A stretch of 64,000 nt of DNA from Primula veris (GCA_963682055.1 OY821745.1:29571342-29635341), one strand, 5' to 3'. Positions 23,155 through 33,648 are shown, counted from the stretch's first letter. Numbers and translations are program-made. The notes: generated by a model not told the origin, from the letters alone.

Positions 23155-23392
23155 AATGTATAAGGGTTAAAAAAATTGCATGAATGATTAATGCAATCAT
23201 CTAGAATTATGAGAGGTCCGGACAATAAGGGAAAAAAAAGGGGCTAAAAAGACTTGCAAAATTTACAAGGTGTGCTATTTACTTGTTTGGAGCCCGTGAC
23301 GAATTCAGAAATGATATACGAGGATGTTAAAATTTAGGATATAAAAACAAGAGGTGTCCATCATTGTTTTTAACGTTCATTATTGAAAATAC

Positions 23393-23395
<3 letters not shown>

Positions 23396-23479
<84 letters not shown>
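23396..23479. repeat. (TA)n microsatellite
   Basis: An almost pure alternating TA run of about 84 bp. Confidence 0.95.
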
Positions 23480-23484
<5 letters not shown>

Positions 23485-23894
23485 GGAATTATGGAGGGTA
23501 CCGTCGCACCCGATGATATGCACTTAGCTTTCCATGTTTTAGCCTATGATGTGTTCCGATAATTAGACAAGTTCAAAAACTATTTTGGTGCTATGTTTTT
23601 ACCTTTAACAAAAACTAACTTGAATAGGTTTTCAAGAAGATGTACAACAAACAAAATGCTTGATTGTACAATAATAAGTCACGATTAGAAAAAACACGAA
23701 AGCATGTATTGATCACTTCAAAGCTCAAACCACTTCATTCATAGTTGTTAATTGAGTTACACAACAGATATGACCGATATGCATATCAGTTTATTTACGT
23801 CTTAGTCATCATCGAAAATAGAATCTAGTAAGAGCGTCTTCCAGCCATGTTCCCTGTAGGGGAATAGTTGCAAATGATAAACCAAGCCCCGCTA

Positions 23895-24266
23895 TGATAA
23901 AATCCGGAGATTTCGTAGAAATTTAGGAGAGAAACAAGCGATCAATCTCACGCCAAAAGAAAAAATTAATCTAGAAGAGAATAACAGATAAAAGAGAAAA
24001 AAAAAATGTGGGCTCCTTTTCATTTAACAGTGCTAACATAATGATAATAGAGTTACTGCAGTAGTCTTTTATTATTTCATTCAAAATAACTAAAAGAGAA
24101 AGAAAAATAACATTAGTGATACAAAACAAATAACCAACAAGGCTAATGAATATAAATAAATAGATAGCAACACAAATGCCCGACATAACATAAATAATAC
24201 TGATATCGTAAACAGACGGTAAAGCATGTGACACATGTGGAGTGTGTAACCGTCGCGTGCTCATCA
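23895..24266 (-). repeat. 3' LTR of the RRM-carrying element
   Basis: TG...CA direct repeat of the 26939-27248 segment. It contains an internal segment near 23995-24085 missing from the partner. Confidence 0.85.
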
Positions 24267-25847
24267 TTACTTCCCGCTTAAGAACAATCTTGTCCTAAAG
24301 GTTGTAGACACGAGCTCGGATAATGTACCATATTTCCCACGATCTGGCGGCAAACCAAACACACTCTTCCAACTTCTCAAATGGATTCGTTCACCTTCAG
24401 GTGGAAGACCGTTGAAACCACAACAACCTGTACAATGGCTATCTCTATGCATCTTCGTCCCTCTACTAAACCAATAACCACAAAAAGAGTTCTTGCGACC
24501 ATATTTCCAAGCAATCTGAATACAACGAGCTACCCAACCATATATCGAAAAATCAACATAAGTAGAGTGAGCCCACGTACCTAAGTGCATCCGAACATCC
24601 AACCTCTCAGCGTCTCCATGAAAAGTGTCATGCCCAAAAGAGTCGATATAAGTATTCAGCGGCTTATCAAAAGTATGAGATTCCCCTTTAATGTCACTGA
24701 CGTGCAATAATATAAAAGCAAGTGTAGTATCATTATCATCGGGTACACATAAAAAATAAGTCATCTTTGAAAAATCATAACATACTACTTGTGCATTATA
24801 AAATAGTAAACCATGTGTTGAAATCCCCGTAACAGTATTATGTATTTCCTCATAAAATTTCATATAATTCGGACAACTTTTAAGCAGTGTCACAAATCTT
24901 TTTCTCCAGGCCATCCAATCTGCCCAGGTCATGTTTGGAAGTTCACCAAAACTTGAAAATTCATAACTAAATCCCTGCTTATCCAAATCTTATGAATTTA
25001 ACGCGCACACATTCATACACGAGTACCCTATCTTTGCACCAAATTTGGACTGAATCGGATACCACTTTCTAACCCAAACAATTAGCAACATCGTATCTGT
25101 CATAATATAAAAAACTGCTTGCAATCCAAAGTTCAACAATTCATAACTCAATCGATATTGATCTGAATGTATCGATCTTGGTTTCCAAACGACCGTATAC
25201 CAGTAGTCTACCAACTCACAAAATTTCAACCGATTTGGAGTATGTTTGCTATAACAATTAATTACTTTTCCAAACAGTGTTGTAACAGTTTTCGCATGAA
25301 AAAAACTGTACCGAACTGTTGATTTTATAAACTCATATTTCATCAACCGTATATCCAAACACTGCAAATCTGGTTCCCAACTCTCAATATCTGTCACGAA
25401 TATATTTCTATCAGATATCAACCAAGACAAAGGCCGTTTGTTGTGGCAACAGTTTATTTTTCTAGCCAACATCAAAGCTGAATGTGGCCCTAGTTTTAAA
25501 AATTCATAACTTGGTCTACGTTTAACCAAATGTTGGAAGTTCAGTAGCCACATGTCCGTAGACCCATACTCTACTTTGGTACCAAATTTAAACTGAATTG
25601 GGTATCCCTTTCTATGCCAAACAGCAAGTTTTTTAAATGACATTGTTGTAACAGAAAAAACTGCACTTGAAACAAACTTTGAGAAATCATAAGTAATTGT
25701 CGGAATTGCTAAAAACACCAATTCAAGTTGCCAAATATTCCCAAATGAACTACTTATATATTTTTTGAGTTTAATAGTCTTTGAACCCTTTCTAAATAGA
25801 GAAATATTCGGTCTCTCAAACACCAACGAAAAAGTGCAACAATCCAT
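24267..25847 (-). CDS. Long ORF of a repeated module in the RRM-carrying LTR element (one internal stop)
   Basis: ATG at 25847 opens a 285-codon frame ending in TAA (24987-24989). The same frame continues for about 239 more codons to a TAA whose first base follows the 3' LTR border directly. No known domain was recognised. A module recurs three times: P-x-x-x-K-F-(G/C)...Y at residues 83, 204 and 264, each followed exactly 30 residues later by S-Y-E-(F/L)-x-x-(F/L)-G (the third crosses the stop, so the stop replaced a codon). The C-terminal part has paired FNGLPPEG/FGLPPDRG and a Cys-rich patch. Function unknown. It is probably the element's own protein, now inactivated by the stop. Confidence 0.6.
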
Positions 25848-26521
25848 CCTATCAAATTATGTCAAAAAATTAAGAAAACGTCCATCTGCATAAATAATTA
25901 ACTTCCATTCACGATTCTTAAAACTTAAGAGAGTGGAATAAACACCTCCCAAACAAGCACCGGTGCCTATGGAAGCTAAATCAGAATACGCAACAATTTT
26001 TTCCATAATAAGAGCGTACCAATCGAGTTCATAAAAATCGCTAATTTATGATTGTAATAAAAATTATCAATTTGACAAATTAGAGGCCATTCATGCAAAC
26101 CCAACTCCTTAACAACGTCAACGTTTATCTTAACAATCCAATCTCTTTCAGTGATTCTATCCAACACTTTTGATGCATGCCCGAAATTTTTGAACTCTTT
26201 GAACTTTTTTCACATAACACAAAACTTAATATACCCAAACAACCACTAATAAATTAATTTTATTAGTTTCTCCAGTACAACCCGGGCAATTGCAATTATA
26301 ATCAAATTTTATTATTTTGTTGCAAGAGCAATTTGAAAAAGGATCAAATCGCTAATAGGCTTTCCATATGAAATAAAATAAGGGTTTACTTCCATACTAT
26401 TTTTTTCCGAGCATTCAAAATACTTCTCATCGTCGACAATATTTTCTTTTTCTGTCCAATCCGAGCACTCACTCTCATCGGCTTTCGAGTCATCTTCAAC
26501 GGATTGTTCACCATTTTCTTC

Positions 26522-26842
26522 TTATTTTTCAACCAATTTATTATCGCTAATAACCGGATCTTCTTCTTCATATCCATTATTAAATTCTAACCCATAATCT
26601 CCATACCAACGAAGTTTCATATTAAAGCAATTATTATAAATATTTCTTCCATCTAGACAACTTTTGGCATAAACAGAATCATCTAGAGATCGAAATTCTA
26701 TCAATGCTTGAAAATCAATTATTGGAGACATCATAATTTCATTGACACACCCATAAGTATCGAAAACTTGATGTAACACATCAACTGTAATCGGATACGT
26801 AACATGACATATATCAATGAAAATAAAAACAGATTCACTCAT
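26522..26842 (-). CDS. PTB-like RNA-recognition-motif protein encoded by an LTR element
   Basis: An intact 106-codon ATG frame. It closely matches the second-RRM type of plant polypyrimidine-tract-binding proteins: YPITVDVLHQVF, then a Gly-containing turn, FQALIEF as the RNP1-equivalent strand, and LDGRNIYNNCF. An acidic tail (EEEDPVISDNK) follows before the stop at 26522-26524; beyond it an acidic reading continues in another frame, degenerate. It sits about 80 bp inside the primer binding site, the position where gag normally starts. Inference: a host RRM captured by a non-autonomous element, perhaps to bind its own RNA. Expression is unknown. Confidence 0.75.
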   Translation of the reverse strand: MSESVFIFIDICHVTYPITVDVLHQVFDTYGCVNEIMMSPIIDFQALIEFRSLDDSVYAKSCLDGRNIYNNCFNMKLRWYGDYGLEFNNGYEEEDPVISDNKLVEK

Positions 26843-26925
26843 GATTTATTTTTATTTTTATTTTAATAGAAAAAAAAGTTGAGAAAAAGACGAACTATGG
26901 TTTCCACGAGTTGTAGAAAGAATCT

Positions 26926-26937
26926 GCTCTGATATCA
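26926..26937 (-). promoter_or_regulatory. Primer binding site of the RRM-carrying element
   Basis: On the minus strand it reads TGATATCAGAGC, one mismatch from the iMet site TGGTATCAGAGC, immediately inside the 5' LTR. Confidence 0.75.
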
Positions 26938-26938
26938 A

Positions 26939-27248
26939 TGATGAAATCCGAAGGTTTCGTAGAAATTTAGGAGAGAAAAAAGCGATCAAACTCACGCCAA
27001 AATGCACAATTAATGCAGAAGAGAATAACACAGAAAAAAGAGAGAAAAAGAATAGTAATTCATTCAAGAGGACAAAAGAGAAATAAAAATAACAGTAATG
27101 GTCCAAAACAAATAACCAACTAGCCTAATAAATATAAATAAACAAATAGCAACACAAGTGCCCGACATAACATAAATAATATTGATCCCGTAAATAGACG
27201 GTAAAGCATGTGACACGGGTGGAGTGTATAACCGCCGCGTGCTCATCA
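26939..27248 (-). repeat. 5' LTR of the RRM-carrying element
   Basis: Same termini as the left LTR. It adjoins the tRNA-iMet-type primer site. Confidence 0.85.
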
Positions 27249-27416
27249 CGTTAACACACCCGACCCTAGCACATCCGATCTTGACTGATTTACGCTACAT
27301 CACTTGAGTATAATGCCCACACCGATGATCGCGATCACAAGTATTTGAGTTGTAGGGATAGTAACTTTTCTCACTTACCCACGACCTCACTGCATCTGCA
27401 GCTGTGAATACACGAA

Positions 27417-29267
27417 CCGGACCGAACCGAATCAAGCCCTACATGCAACTAGGAGCTAAAAAAATTAAAACTAGAAACAATTTATATTAGCAGAACAAAG
27501 TTTCAGTCGACTTCAAGTTCAAAAAACGTTAGTATAATATGCCACTAGGAATTAGTACTTCCATGGAATAGTTCTTTGATACTTCTTCGAATAAATATCT
27601 TCCCTAATTGTTTTCTTCTTAAATTTATCTTTCAAACTTGTGAGTTGAACTAGTTATTTAGTTCTATGTATGAGTTGTTGAACAGTTCTTTTAATACCTC
27701 TATGAATTAGTCTTCTTTTGCTGGGCATGTGATTTATATCCTAATATTGCAATCATTCGTATTTACTTTCTGGGTAAATCAGTTGGTTAGGTCTGCAGAT
27801 GTGTTTCGTAGACCGTGGTTACACAATTTTCTCTCGGATTGTGGAATTTGTCACCACTGATACTCTTTGAATGGTTTTAAGACAAAAAAACAATTATTGT
27901 ATTCCCATGAAAAACTACAAATCCTTATCCATCTATTGAACGTCTCAATGATTTACCCTAGAATTACTCAATTTCATGATAATTAAATAAATATATGTTC
28001 GACAAGATTGACCTAATATAACTTACTATAATTAATTGGGAAGTAAGCATGAAGCATCACGCATATATTATGCATTCTCAACAGTGGTGGACTTTTATAC
28101 TATGCTGGTGTAATATATTTTTTGAAAGCTAGAAAGTATATACGGCACATGATACGGAATGCTCGAAGGCTACAAACATATCAATAGAGAGTTAATGATA
28201 GAAAGGAAGATCAGCTTAACCTTCAAGTACTTTTAATTTTTACACATTAAAATCTATTCAAACTGGAAATGACTAAAAAAATTAGACTTCCTTGAATATT
28301 TTACTGGACAAAGATTCAGTGTCCCGATAAAATTCTAGCATTCTGTTAGGACCAAATGAAATAAACGACTGATGCTATTAGAATACTAGCATGACTTGAT
28401 AATTTAGTCTTGAATTTCACTATGTTTACGATAGAGTTTAATTACTACATCTTTTTTACAATAATTAATATTTAGTTCTCGCTTTACTCAACCACGGATG
28501 CATGTGCAAATACTGCTTTCTATCTTCTTCAAGGGTTTGCTCCTGTTACCTCGTAAAAGAAGAAACTCTAGGTCAAGAGCGTCGATTGTTTTTCAACAGA
28601 TTACCTCCGTTATTGAAGTAAAGAAAAAATGTATGTAAAAGTGGGGAAAACATTATTTAATAGTTTTATGGTTTAGAATACTAGTGTTGTATTCTATAGT
28701 CTACTTGATAATTGTCTGTGTTTATAGTAAGGTTTTAGGGTCAATCTTATTAATGATTGCTTGAATTATATCTTAAGATATCATGTAATATTTTTGGCAA
28801 AATCACGTCTCAATCGAACCAAAAAAAAGTTTATAAATGTCTTTCCTGGCAAAAAACTGCATTATATAAACTGCATGCAGCTCTACGGTTTACTAATCGA
28901 ATATGCTAGAGAGGGGAAGAGGCAAACAGCTCTACCATTACCTAATCGTATATGTTGAAGAGAGATTAGTTTTATAGTCTCCTTTTATTTTATTCCATAT
29001 TATCACACCTGGAGAGAACATATATACTGATTTATAGTTAATTAATTAATTTCTAAATCCATTTTAGTTATGTTTTGACTTTTAACAAAAATTAACTTGA
29101 ATAGGTTCTCAAGAAGAACTACGACGAAAGAAAAAGACTAAAGCATGTGTATCACTTCCAAAGTTCAAACCACTTCATTCATAGTAGTTGTTAATTAAGT
29201 TACACAATAGATATGATCTATATTCATATCTGTTTATTTACGTCTTAGTAATCATTGGAAATAGGAT
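27417..29267. other. Duplicated PR-1 intergenic spacer (block I)
   Basis: No gene. The sequence recurs nearly base for base at about 45620-47450 and 51110-52960. It includes the promoter side of the split PR-1 and the 3' flank of the next. A 65-codon open frame starting with TTG near 28761 is retained in all three copies but has no ATG and no domain. Confidence 0.8.
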
Positions 29268-29762
29268 CTAGTAAGGGCGTCTTCCAACAATGTTCCCTGG
29301 AGGGGAGTAGTTGCAAATGATAAACCAACTCCCGTTGTCACACCTGACCCTAGCACATCCGATCTTGACCGATTTACGCCACACCACTTGAGTATAGTGT
29401 CCACACTGACGACCGCGATCACAAGTATTTGAGTTGTAGTGATAGTACCTTTTCTCACTAACCCACGACCTCACTGCATCTGCAGCAGTGAATACACGAC
29501 CACGTCCCCAAAACAGGTTCTCTCCATAAGGCCCTCTAGAATGCATAAGGCGACAATCGCCCTTCCTCTTGTTTGCATACCTTTGGGCATAAGCTGCCAC
29601 AGCATTATCCCATGTCATGCGTCCCACACCTACTGCAGCTCGGGCTGAGTTGTGAGGAGAGAGATAGGCTTGTTTTGAGTTTTGGGCGTAAGATGGTATA
29701 AGTAGGATGAGGACAAATGCACAAGAAAAGAGAGCTAAAGCAAAAAACCTAGATAGCCCCAT
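29268..29762 (-). CDS. PR1: Pathogenesis-related protein 1 (CAP/SCP family), intact copy a
   Basis: Single-exon, 164 aa, typical PR-1 length. The signal peptide runs to about residue 26 (SYA|Q), so the protein is secreted to the apoplast. The CAP domain keeps the tetrad H37, E81, E103 and H122, the signature GHYTQVVWR, and six cysteines (70, 114, 120, 136, 141, 150) for three disulfides. The C-terminus CNYSPPGN...RRPY preserves the cleavage context and the 11-residue CAPE-type peptide ([11 protein letters not shown]), which fits the PxGNxxxxxPY pattern. The family binds sterols and is induced in defence. Upstream are a TATA box and a W-box-like TTGACT. It is one of two intact genes in a decayed tandem array. 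Confidence 0.95.
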   Translation of the reverse strand: MGLSRFFALALFSCAFVLILLIPSYAQNSKQAYLSPHNSARAAVGVGRMTWDNAVAAYAQRYANKRKGDCRLMHSRGPYGENLFWGRGRVFTAADAVRSWVSEKRYYHYNSNTCDRGRQCGHYTQVVWRKSVKIGCARVRCDNGSWFIICNYSPPGNIVGRRPY

Positions 29763-29833
29763 GGTTGTATTAAAACCTAAGGGTGATATTACTTAATAGT
29801 TGATACTTGTTTGAGAGAAGGAGAATTGCTATG

Positions 29834-29843
29834 TTATTTATAG
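29834..29843 (-). promoter_or_regulatory. TATA box of PR-1 copy a
   Basis: On the minus strand CTATAAATAA lies about 72 bases before the ATG. It is identical in the other intact copy. Confidence 0.75.
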
Positions 29844-29878
29844 GAAAATACTGTGAAAAAATCCGTACGTTACGCACA

Positions 29879-29884
29879 TTGACT
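29879..29884. promoter_or_regulatory. W-box core upstream of PR-1 copy a
   Basis: TTGACT lies about 36 bases before the TATA box. WRKY factors bind TTGAC(C/T); binding here is inferred only. Confidence 0.4.
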
Positions 29885-30529
29885 TGTTGCTGCAAGTCCA
29901 TTAATGCAACTAGAAGCTAGAAGTGATATCACTAGAAACAATTAATAATTGCAGACCAAAGTTTCAGTCTACTTCAAGTTCGAAAAACTTTAGTATAATA
30001 TGCGATTACGAACTAGTACTTTTACGGAATGGTTCTTTGAGACTTAATTCGAAGGGTCGGAGATAAGGAAAGAACTTGTCAAACTGTACGGTTAATCTAC
30101 TCATTAACAAATAAATGTCTTTTCAAATTGTTTTCTTCTTAAATTTATCTTTCACAATTCACACTTGTGAGTTGGACTAGTTATATAGGTCTATATATGG
30201 GTTGTTGAACAGTTATTTTCTTTCCTATACAAGTTAGTCTTCTTTTGCTGGGCAGGGGTTTTATATTTTAGTATTGCAATCATTTGTATTTATTTTCTGG
30301 GTAAAACAGTCGGTTATGTTGGTTAAATTTGCAGATGTGTTTCGTGCTTACACAATTGAACGTCGACGATTTACCCTTGAATTACTCAAATTCATGACAA
30401 TTTAATTGATATGTTAGACAAGATTGACCTAGTCTAACTTGCTATAAATAATTGAGAAGTTAGTTATAACCTCACATCAATGTGACATTATAAATATTTT
30501 TTATACAAGATGCTCTTCTTTGATAATTT

Positions 30530-32086
30530 TGTTGGAAAAATGTAGGAAAACATGTATTTTATACATGGTTGTTCCAAGTGGTCAGGGACCATCTTTGAGT
30601 CAATTTTCAATGCGACTCCTCAGTTTTTCTGAGGCCATACTCAATGCGGTTGAGTAGCTCGTGCGACTAGCTTCGCAACGGTATATCGCATGATCTATTC
30701 GGAGGAAGGGTGTGAATGATAATTGGACTCGAAGGTTGATACTCGAAAGAGGCAATAAAGCCAATGCTGGAAAATGAGAAAAGAAATGAGATTTAACCCA
30801 TGAGGGTTATCCCACATTGGAAAATCATGAGTGATTTTTACAATATATATACTAGGGTATCCCATGTGGATATCAAGTAGTGTGTCCATATACACATGTG
30901 TGTATTGTGTACCACACATGGGCTTGCTTGCTCGATGGGCTTGCTTGCTCGACGGAAAAAGTAAAAGCGTGCCTGTTCGGAAAAAGTGCGTCTGTTCGGG
31001 AAAAGCTTCCAGCAAAACTGTAACTATTGCAATAAATATGATTTGATTGCAAAGTTAATACTGCAGTTTCGAATTTCGAAAACTGACAGTAGTAAAGTGA
31101 CCTTAATGGCTGAGATACTCAGCAAGCCTATAAATAGGAAGACCCCCCACATGTCAAATAGACAACATTCTGAAATAAAATACAGAAGCATATATCATCT
31201 CTCAATGGGAAAAGCTTCCAGCAAAGCTGTAACTATTGCAATAAATATGATTTGATTGCAAAGTTAATACTGCAGTTTCGAATTTCGAAAACTGACAGTA
31301 GTAAAGTGACCTTAATGGCTGAGATACTCAGCAAGCCTATAAATAGGCAGACCCCCCACATGTCAAATAGACAACATTCTGAAATAAAATACAGAAGCAT
31401 ATATCATCTCTCAAAAACAGCATTACATTTTAGAACCAGAGAGAACCACCCACCAACAGCTCGACCTTGACTCGTCCCCAGTTTCCGGCGAGTCATCCGA
31501 GACGTTGTACCTTGGGATCGAAGCGCCAACGCAACCAGAAACCTTAAGGTGGTTGGGCGAATATCGGTTAAGGGCATACTGTTAACAGTAGCCTCGTCTT
31601 ATTTTATTCTATTCTGTCCATTTCATTTACGTCTTTTAATTCTGTCCATTTCATTTACGCATTCAATTCTGTCCTTTTTATTTTAGTATTTCAATTGCTG
31701 TCCTTATCTGTAGCTTTATATTCTGTTTGTACTTATCTGTAATTAGTTTAAAGTTCTGTTTTTTGCTGTAATTACTATTCTGTAATTTAATTCTGTAATT
31801 AGAATAGTTTCAATTCAGTCCTGTAATTTCAATTTCAAACAGAACAGTCCGGCTGTTAAGTTTGTACTTTCCAGTCCGGCAGTTTCTATTTATTGCAATT
31901 CAGTACATCAGATTATTAATTAATAATAATCTGATAACGTTTGCTTTAATTATTTTCAGTACCTACATGTTGTAATCAGTTTATTGTATTTCATTTGAAA
32001 ATTAATAAAGATTACACTGGTTTTAATTAATTCTTGTTTAGTCCTTTTATTATTATTAATTGTTATTTCGTACACGGAAACCAACA
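30530..32086 (+). repeat. 5' LTR of the copia element (1557 bp, contains an extra 209-bp duplication)
   Basis: Carries a tandem duplication (30998-31206 and 31207-31415) absent from the 3' LTR. The duplicated unit includes the TATA box CCTATAAATAGG, so the promoter core is present twice. Confidence 0.92.
30998..31415 (+). repeat. 209-bp tandem duplication with duplicated core promoter
   Basis: GGGAAAAGCTTCCAGCAAA starts both units 209 bp apart. The TATA boxes lie near 31128 and 31337. The units differ at very few bases. Confidence 0.88.
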
Positions 32087-32167
32087 ATCTTAACCGATAA
32101 CCTGTTGTTTCTTTCGTGTATTGATTAATACAATTATTTATTTTTTATAAGGAATAATGATTTCTTG

Positions 32168-32322
32168 TTTTCAATTCTAAATTATATTAGAAATTGAATT
32201 ACAACGAAAAAATTCCAAACAGTTTTAATTTTATTTTTGAATCTTGTTGATACCAACCGTATTGGTATTCAATAAGAATCGTTCAATCCTTTTAATATCA
32301 ACCGTATTGATATTTAAAAGGA
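32168..32322 (+). other. Hairpin-rich gag leader
   Basis: Three consecutive inverted repeats lie between LTR and gag: 32168-32199 (TTCAATTCTAA arm), 32238-32280 (TTGATACCAA arm) and 32285-32322 (CCTTTTAATATCAA arm). The last two share the loop CCGTA. They could be RNA packaging or translation structures. Confidence 0.55.
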
Positions 32323-32439
32323 TAAAAGTTTAATTTTATTTTGTTTGGTAATTCTTTTACAAACTCAAATATCAGTTTTGGTGTTTGTTTATAGAATTTA
32401 TTGTACACGTATCTCATACGTTTTGTGTTGTCGTTTCAG

Positions 32440-33648
32440 ATGACAAACACGTCGCCTATTCAGTTGCCTATCGGAAGTGAGCATGACCCAATGGTTGGTG
32501 GAGATGTCCATAACATCGGGGGCGATGCGAATGTGGGGGCTACCGCCGATGACGTGGCTGCAGCGGCTGAGGCCGCCGAGGCTGTGGCCATGGCGGATGC
32601 TACGGCCAAAGCTGAGGCTGCGGCCGAAGCAGCGGCCACAGCCAAGGCCGCAGCTAAGGCTGCGGCAAGAGCCAAGGCTGCGGCCAAAGGCAAGGCACCG
32701 ATGTATTCGGCTGTGCCTACTTTGCCGACTTCTCATCTGGAGAAACCGGAAAAGTTCAGGGGAGACAACTTTAAACGTTGGCAGCAAAAGATGCTGTTTT
32801 ATCTCACGACCCTGAATCTGACCAGGTTTCTCAAGGAGACTGCTCCCGTCCTAAGCGAGGACGATCTGGACGAGCAGTCGTTCTCTGCGGTTGAGGCATG
32901 GAGACATGCCGACTACCTATGCAAGAACTATATCCTGTGTGCTCTAGATGACACGCTGTTCAGTGTTTTCGAGCCCAAAGCTACTGCAAAGGAGCTATGG
33001 GAGACTCTCGAAAATAAGTACAAAGTGAATAACGCTGGCATAAAGAGATTTGTTGTCACGGACTTTCATGAGTACCGTATGACTGACAGCAGGGGTCTCA
33101 TGGAGCAAGTTGAGGAGCTCCAACTCATTTACCATCGCCTTGAGGCTGAGGGGCTAGTGATAAACGAGCCTTTCCAGGTGGCACTCATGATTGAGAAATT
33201 GCCGCCGTCATGGAAAGACTTTCAAAACTACCTGAAGCACAAGCGGAAGGAAATGAGGTTGGAGGGGCTCATTGAGAAGCTCAATATCGAGGTGAGCAAC
33301 CGTCGTTCCGTGAGGAGAGTCGGTGGTGCTATCATCCCGATGGCAAAGGCCAATGTGGTCGAAAGCTCCAACGTCAAACGGAAACGTTTTGACACCGGAG
33401 GCAGTGCTGTTGTCGCAAAGAAATTTGCGGGAACCTGCTTTGTGTGTAACAGGACCGGCCATCGTGCCGCAGACTGTTATGACAATAAAGGCGCTGCTAA
33501 GCCTAAGCCCCCTCCGAGGAACTTCAAGGGCAAAGGGAAGAGGAAAGCTCCAGCTCAGGCTCATCTGGCTGAGGGAGGACGAGATGATGACCACTTTACT
33601 GCTGTGGTCTCTGAGGTCAATCTCGTGGGGAGCAACCCCAAAGAGTGA
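32440..33648 (+). CDS. copia Gag
   Basis: ATG at 32440 (the open frame extends to a TTG at 32401). About 400 codons. The N-terminus has a striking Ala/Lys repeat tract (about residues 38-82), then the retrotransposon gag domain (KPEKFRGDNFKRWQQKM, LPPSWKDF), then a zinc knuckle CX2CX4HX4C (CFVCNRTGHRAADC). The frame ends with TGA at 33646-33648, directly before the protease motif in the same frame. Gag forms the virus-like particle. Confidence 0.9.
   Translation: MTNTSPIQLPIGSEHDPMVGGDVHNIGGDANVGATADDVAAAAEAAEAVAMADATAKAEAAAEAAATAKAAAKAAARAKAAAKGKAPMYSAVPTLPTSHLEKPEKFRGDNFKRWQQKMLFYLTTLNLTRFLKETAPVLSEDDLDEQSFSAVEAWRHADYLCKNYILCALDDTLFSVFEPKATAKELWETLENKYKVNNAGIKRFVVTDFHEYRMTDSRGLMEQVEELQLIYHRLEAEGLVINEPFQVALMIEKLPPSWKDFQNYLKHKRKEMRLEGLIEKLNIEVSNRRSVRRVGGAIIPMAKANVVESSNVKRKRFDTGGSAVVAKKFAGTCFVCNRTGHRAADCYDNKGAAKPKPPPRNFKGKGKRKAPAQAHLAEGGRDDDHFTAVVSEVNLVGSNPKE

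Larger units (their letters stand above)
23895..27248 (-). mobile_element. Old non-autonomous LTR element carrying a PTB-like RRM ORF and a modular repeat ORF
   Basis: LTRs at 23895-24266 (372 bp) and 26939-27248 (310 bp) both begin TGAT(A/G)AAATCC and end GTGCTCATCA. They are clearly diverged, and the left one has an extra segment of about 60 bp. Target duplication is CGCTA/CGTTA (one mismatch). A primer binding site TGATATCAGAGC next to the right LTR puts transcription on the minus strand. The 2.67-kb interior has no gag, protease, integrase or RT motif, but does contain an RRM ORF near the 5' end and a long ORF that stops exactly at the 3' LTR. It inserted into a PR-1 gene. Confidence 0.85.
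23825..27416 (-). pseudogene. PR-1 pseudogene split by an LTR element
   Basis: The 3' fragment at 23825-23894 encodes a PR-1 C-terminus (WFIICNYSP...RRSY, stop). The continuation lies at 27249-27416 ([26 protein letters not shown]). Between them sits an LTR element with duplicated target CGCTA/CGTTA. The fragment also has a nonsense codon (TAG at 27295-27297, at the conserved Trp of the GHYTQVVW motif). Its 5' half is deleted: homology to intact copies stops near 27416 and resumes in promoter-type sequence. It is therefore dead by three independent lesions. Intact relatives lie at 29268-29762 and 47458-47949. Confidence 0.9.
29763..30529. other. PR-1a upstream region up to the copia insertion
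   Basis: No gene. Homologous to 47950-48404 plus 49872 onward, and to 52970-53540. It ends with the target site AATTT. Confidence 0.8.

Noticed and set aside
24267..27248. Interpretation as an integrated pararetrovirus
   Set aside because: No RT, movement-protein or coat-protein motif; ends, target duplication and primer site fit an LTR element.
28761..28958. A 65-codon open frame retained in three copies (also 46951-47148, 52450-52647)
   Set aside because: It starts with TTG, has no domain, and its retention is explained by the near identity of the duplicated spacers.
32401..32439. N-terminal extension of the copia Gag
   Set aside because: The frame is open but begins at TTG; the first ATG is at 32440.
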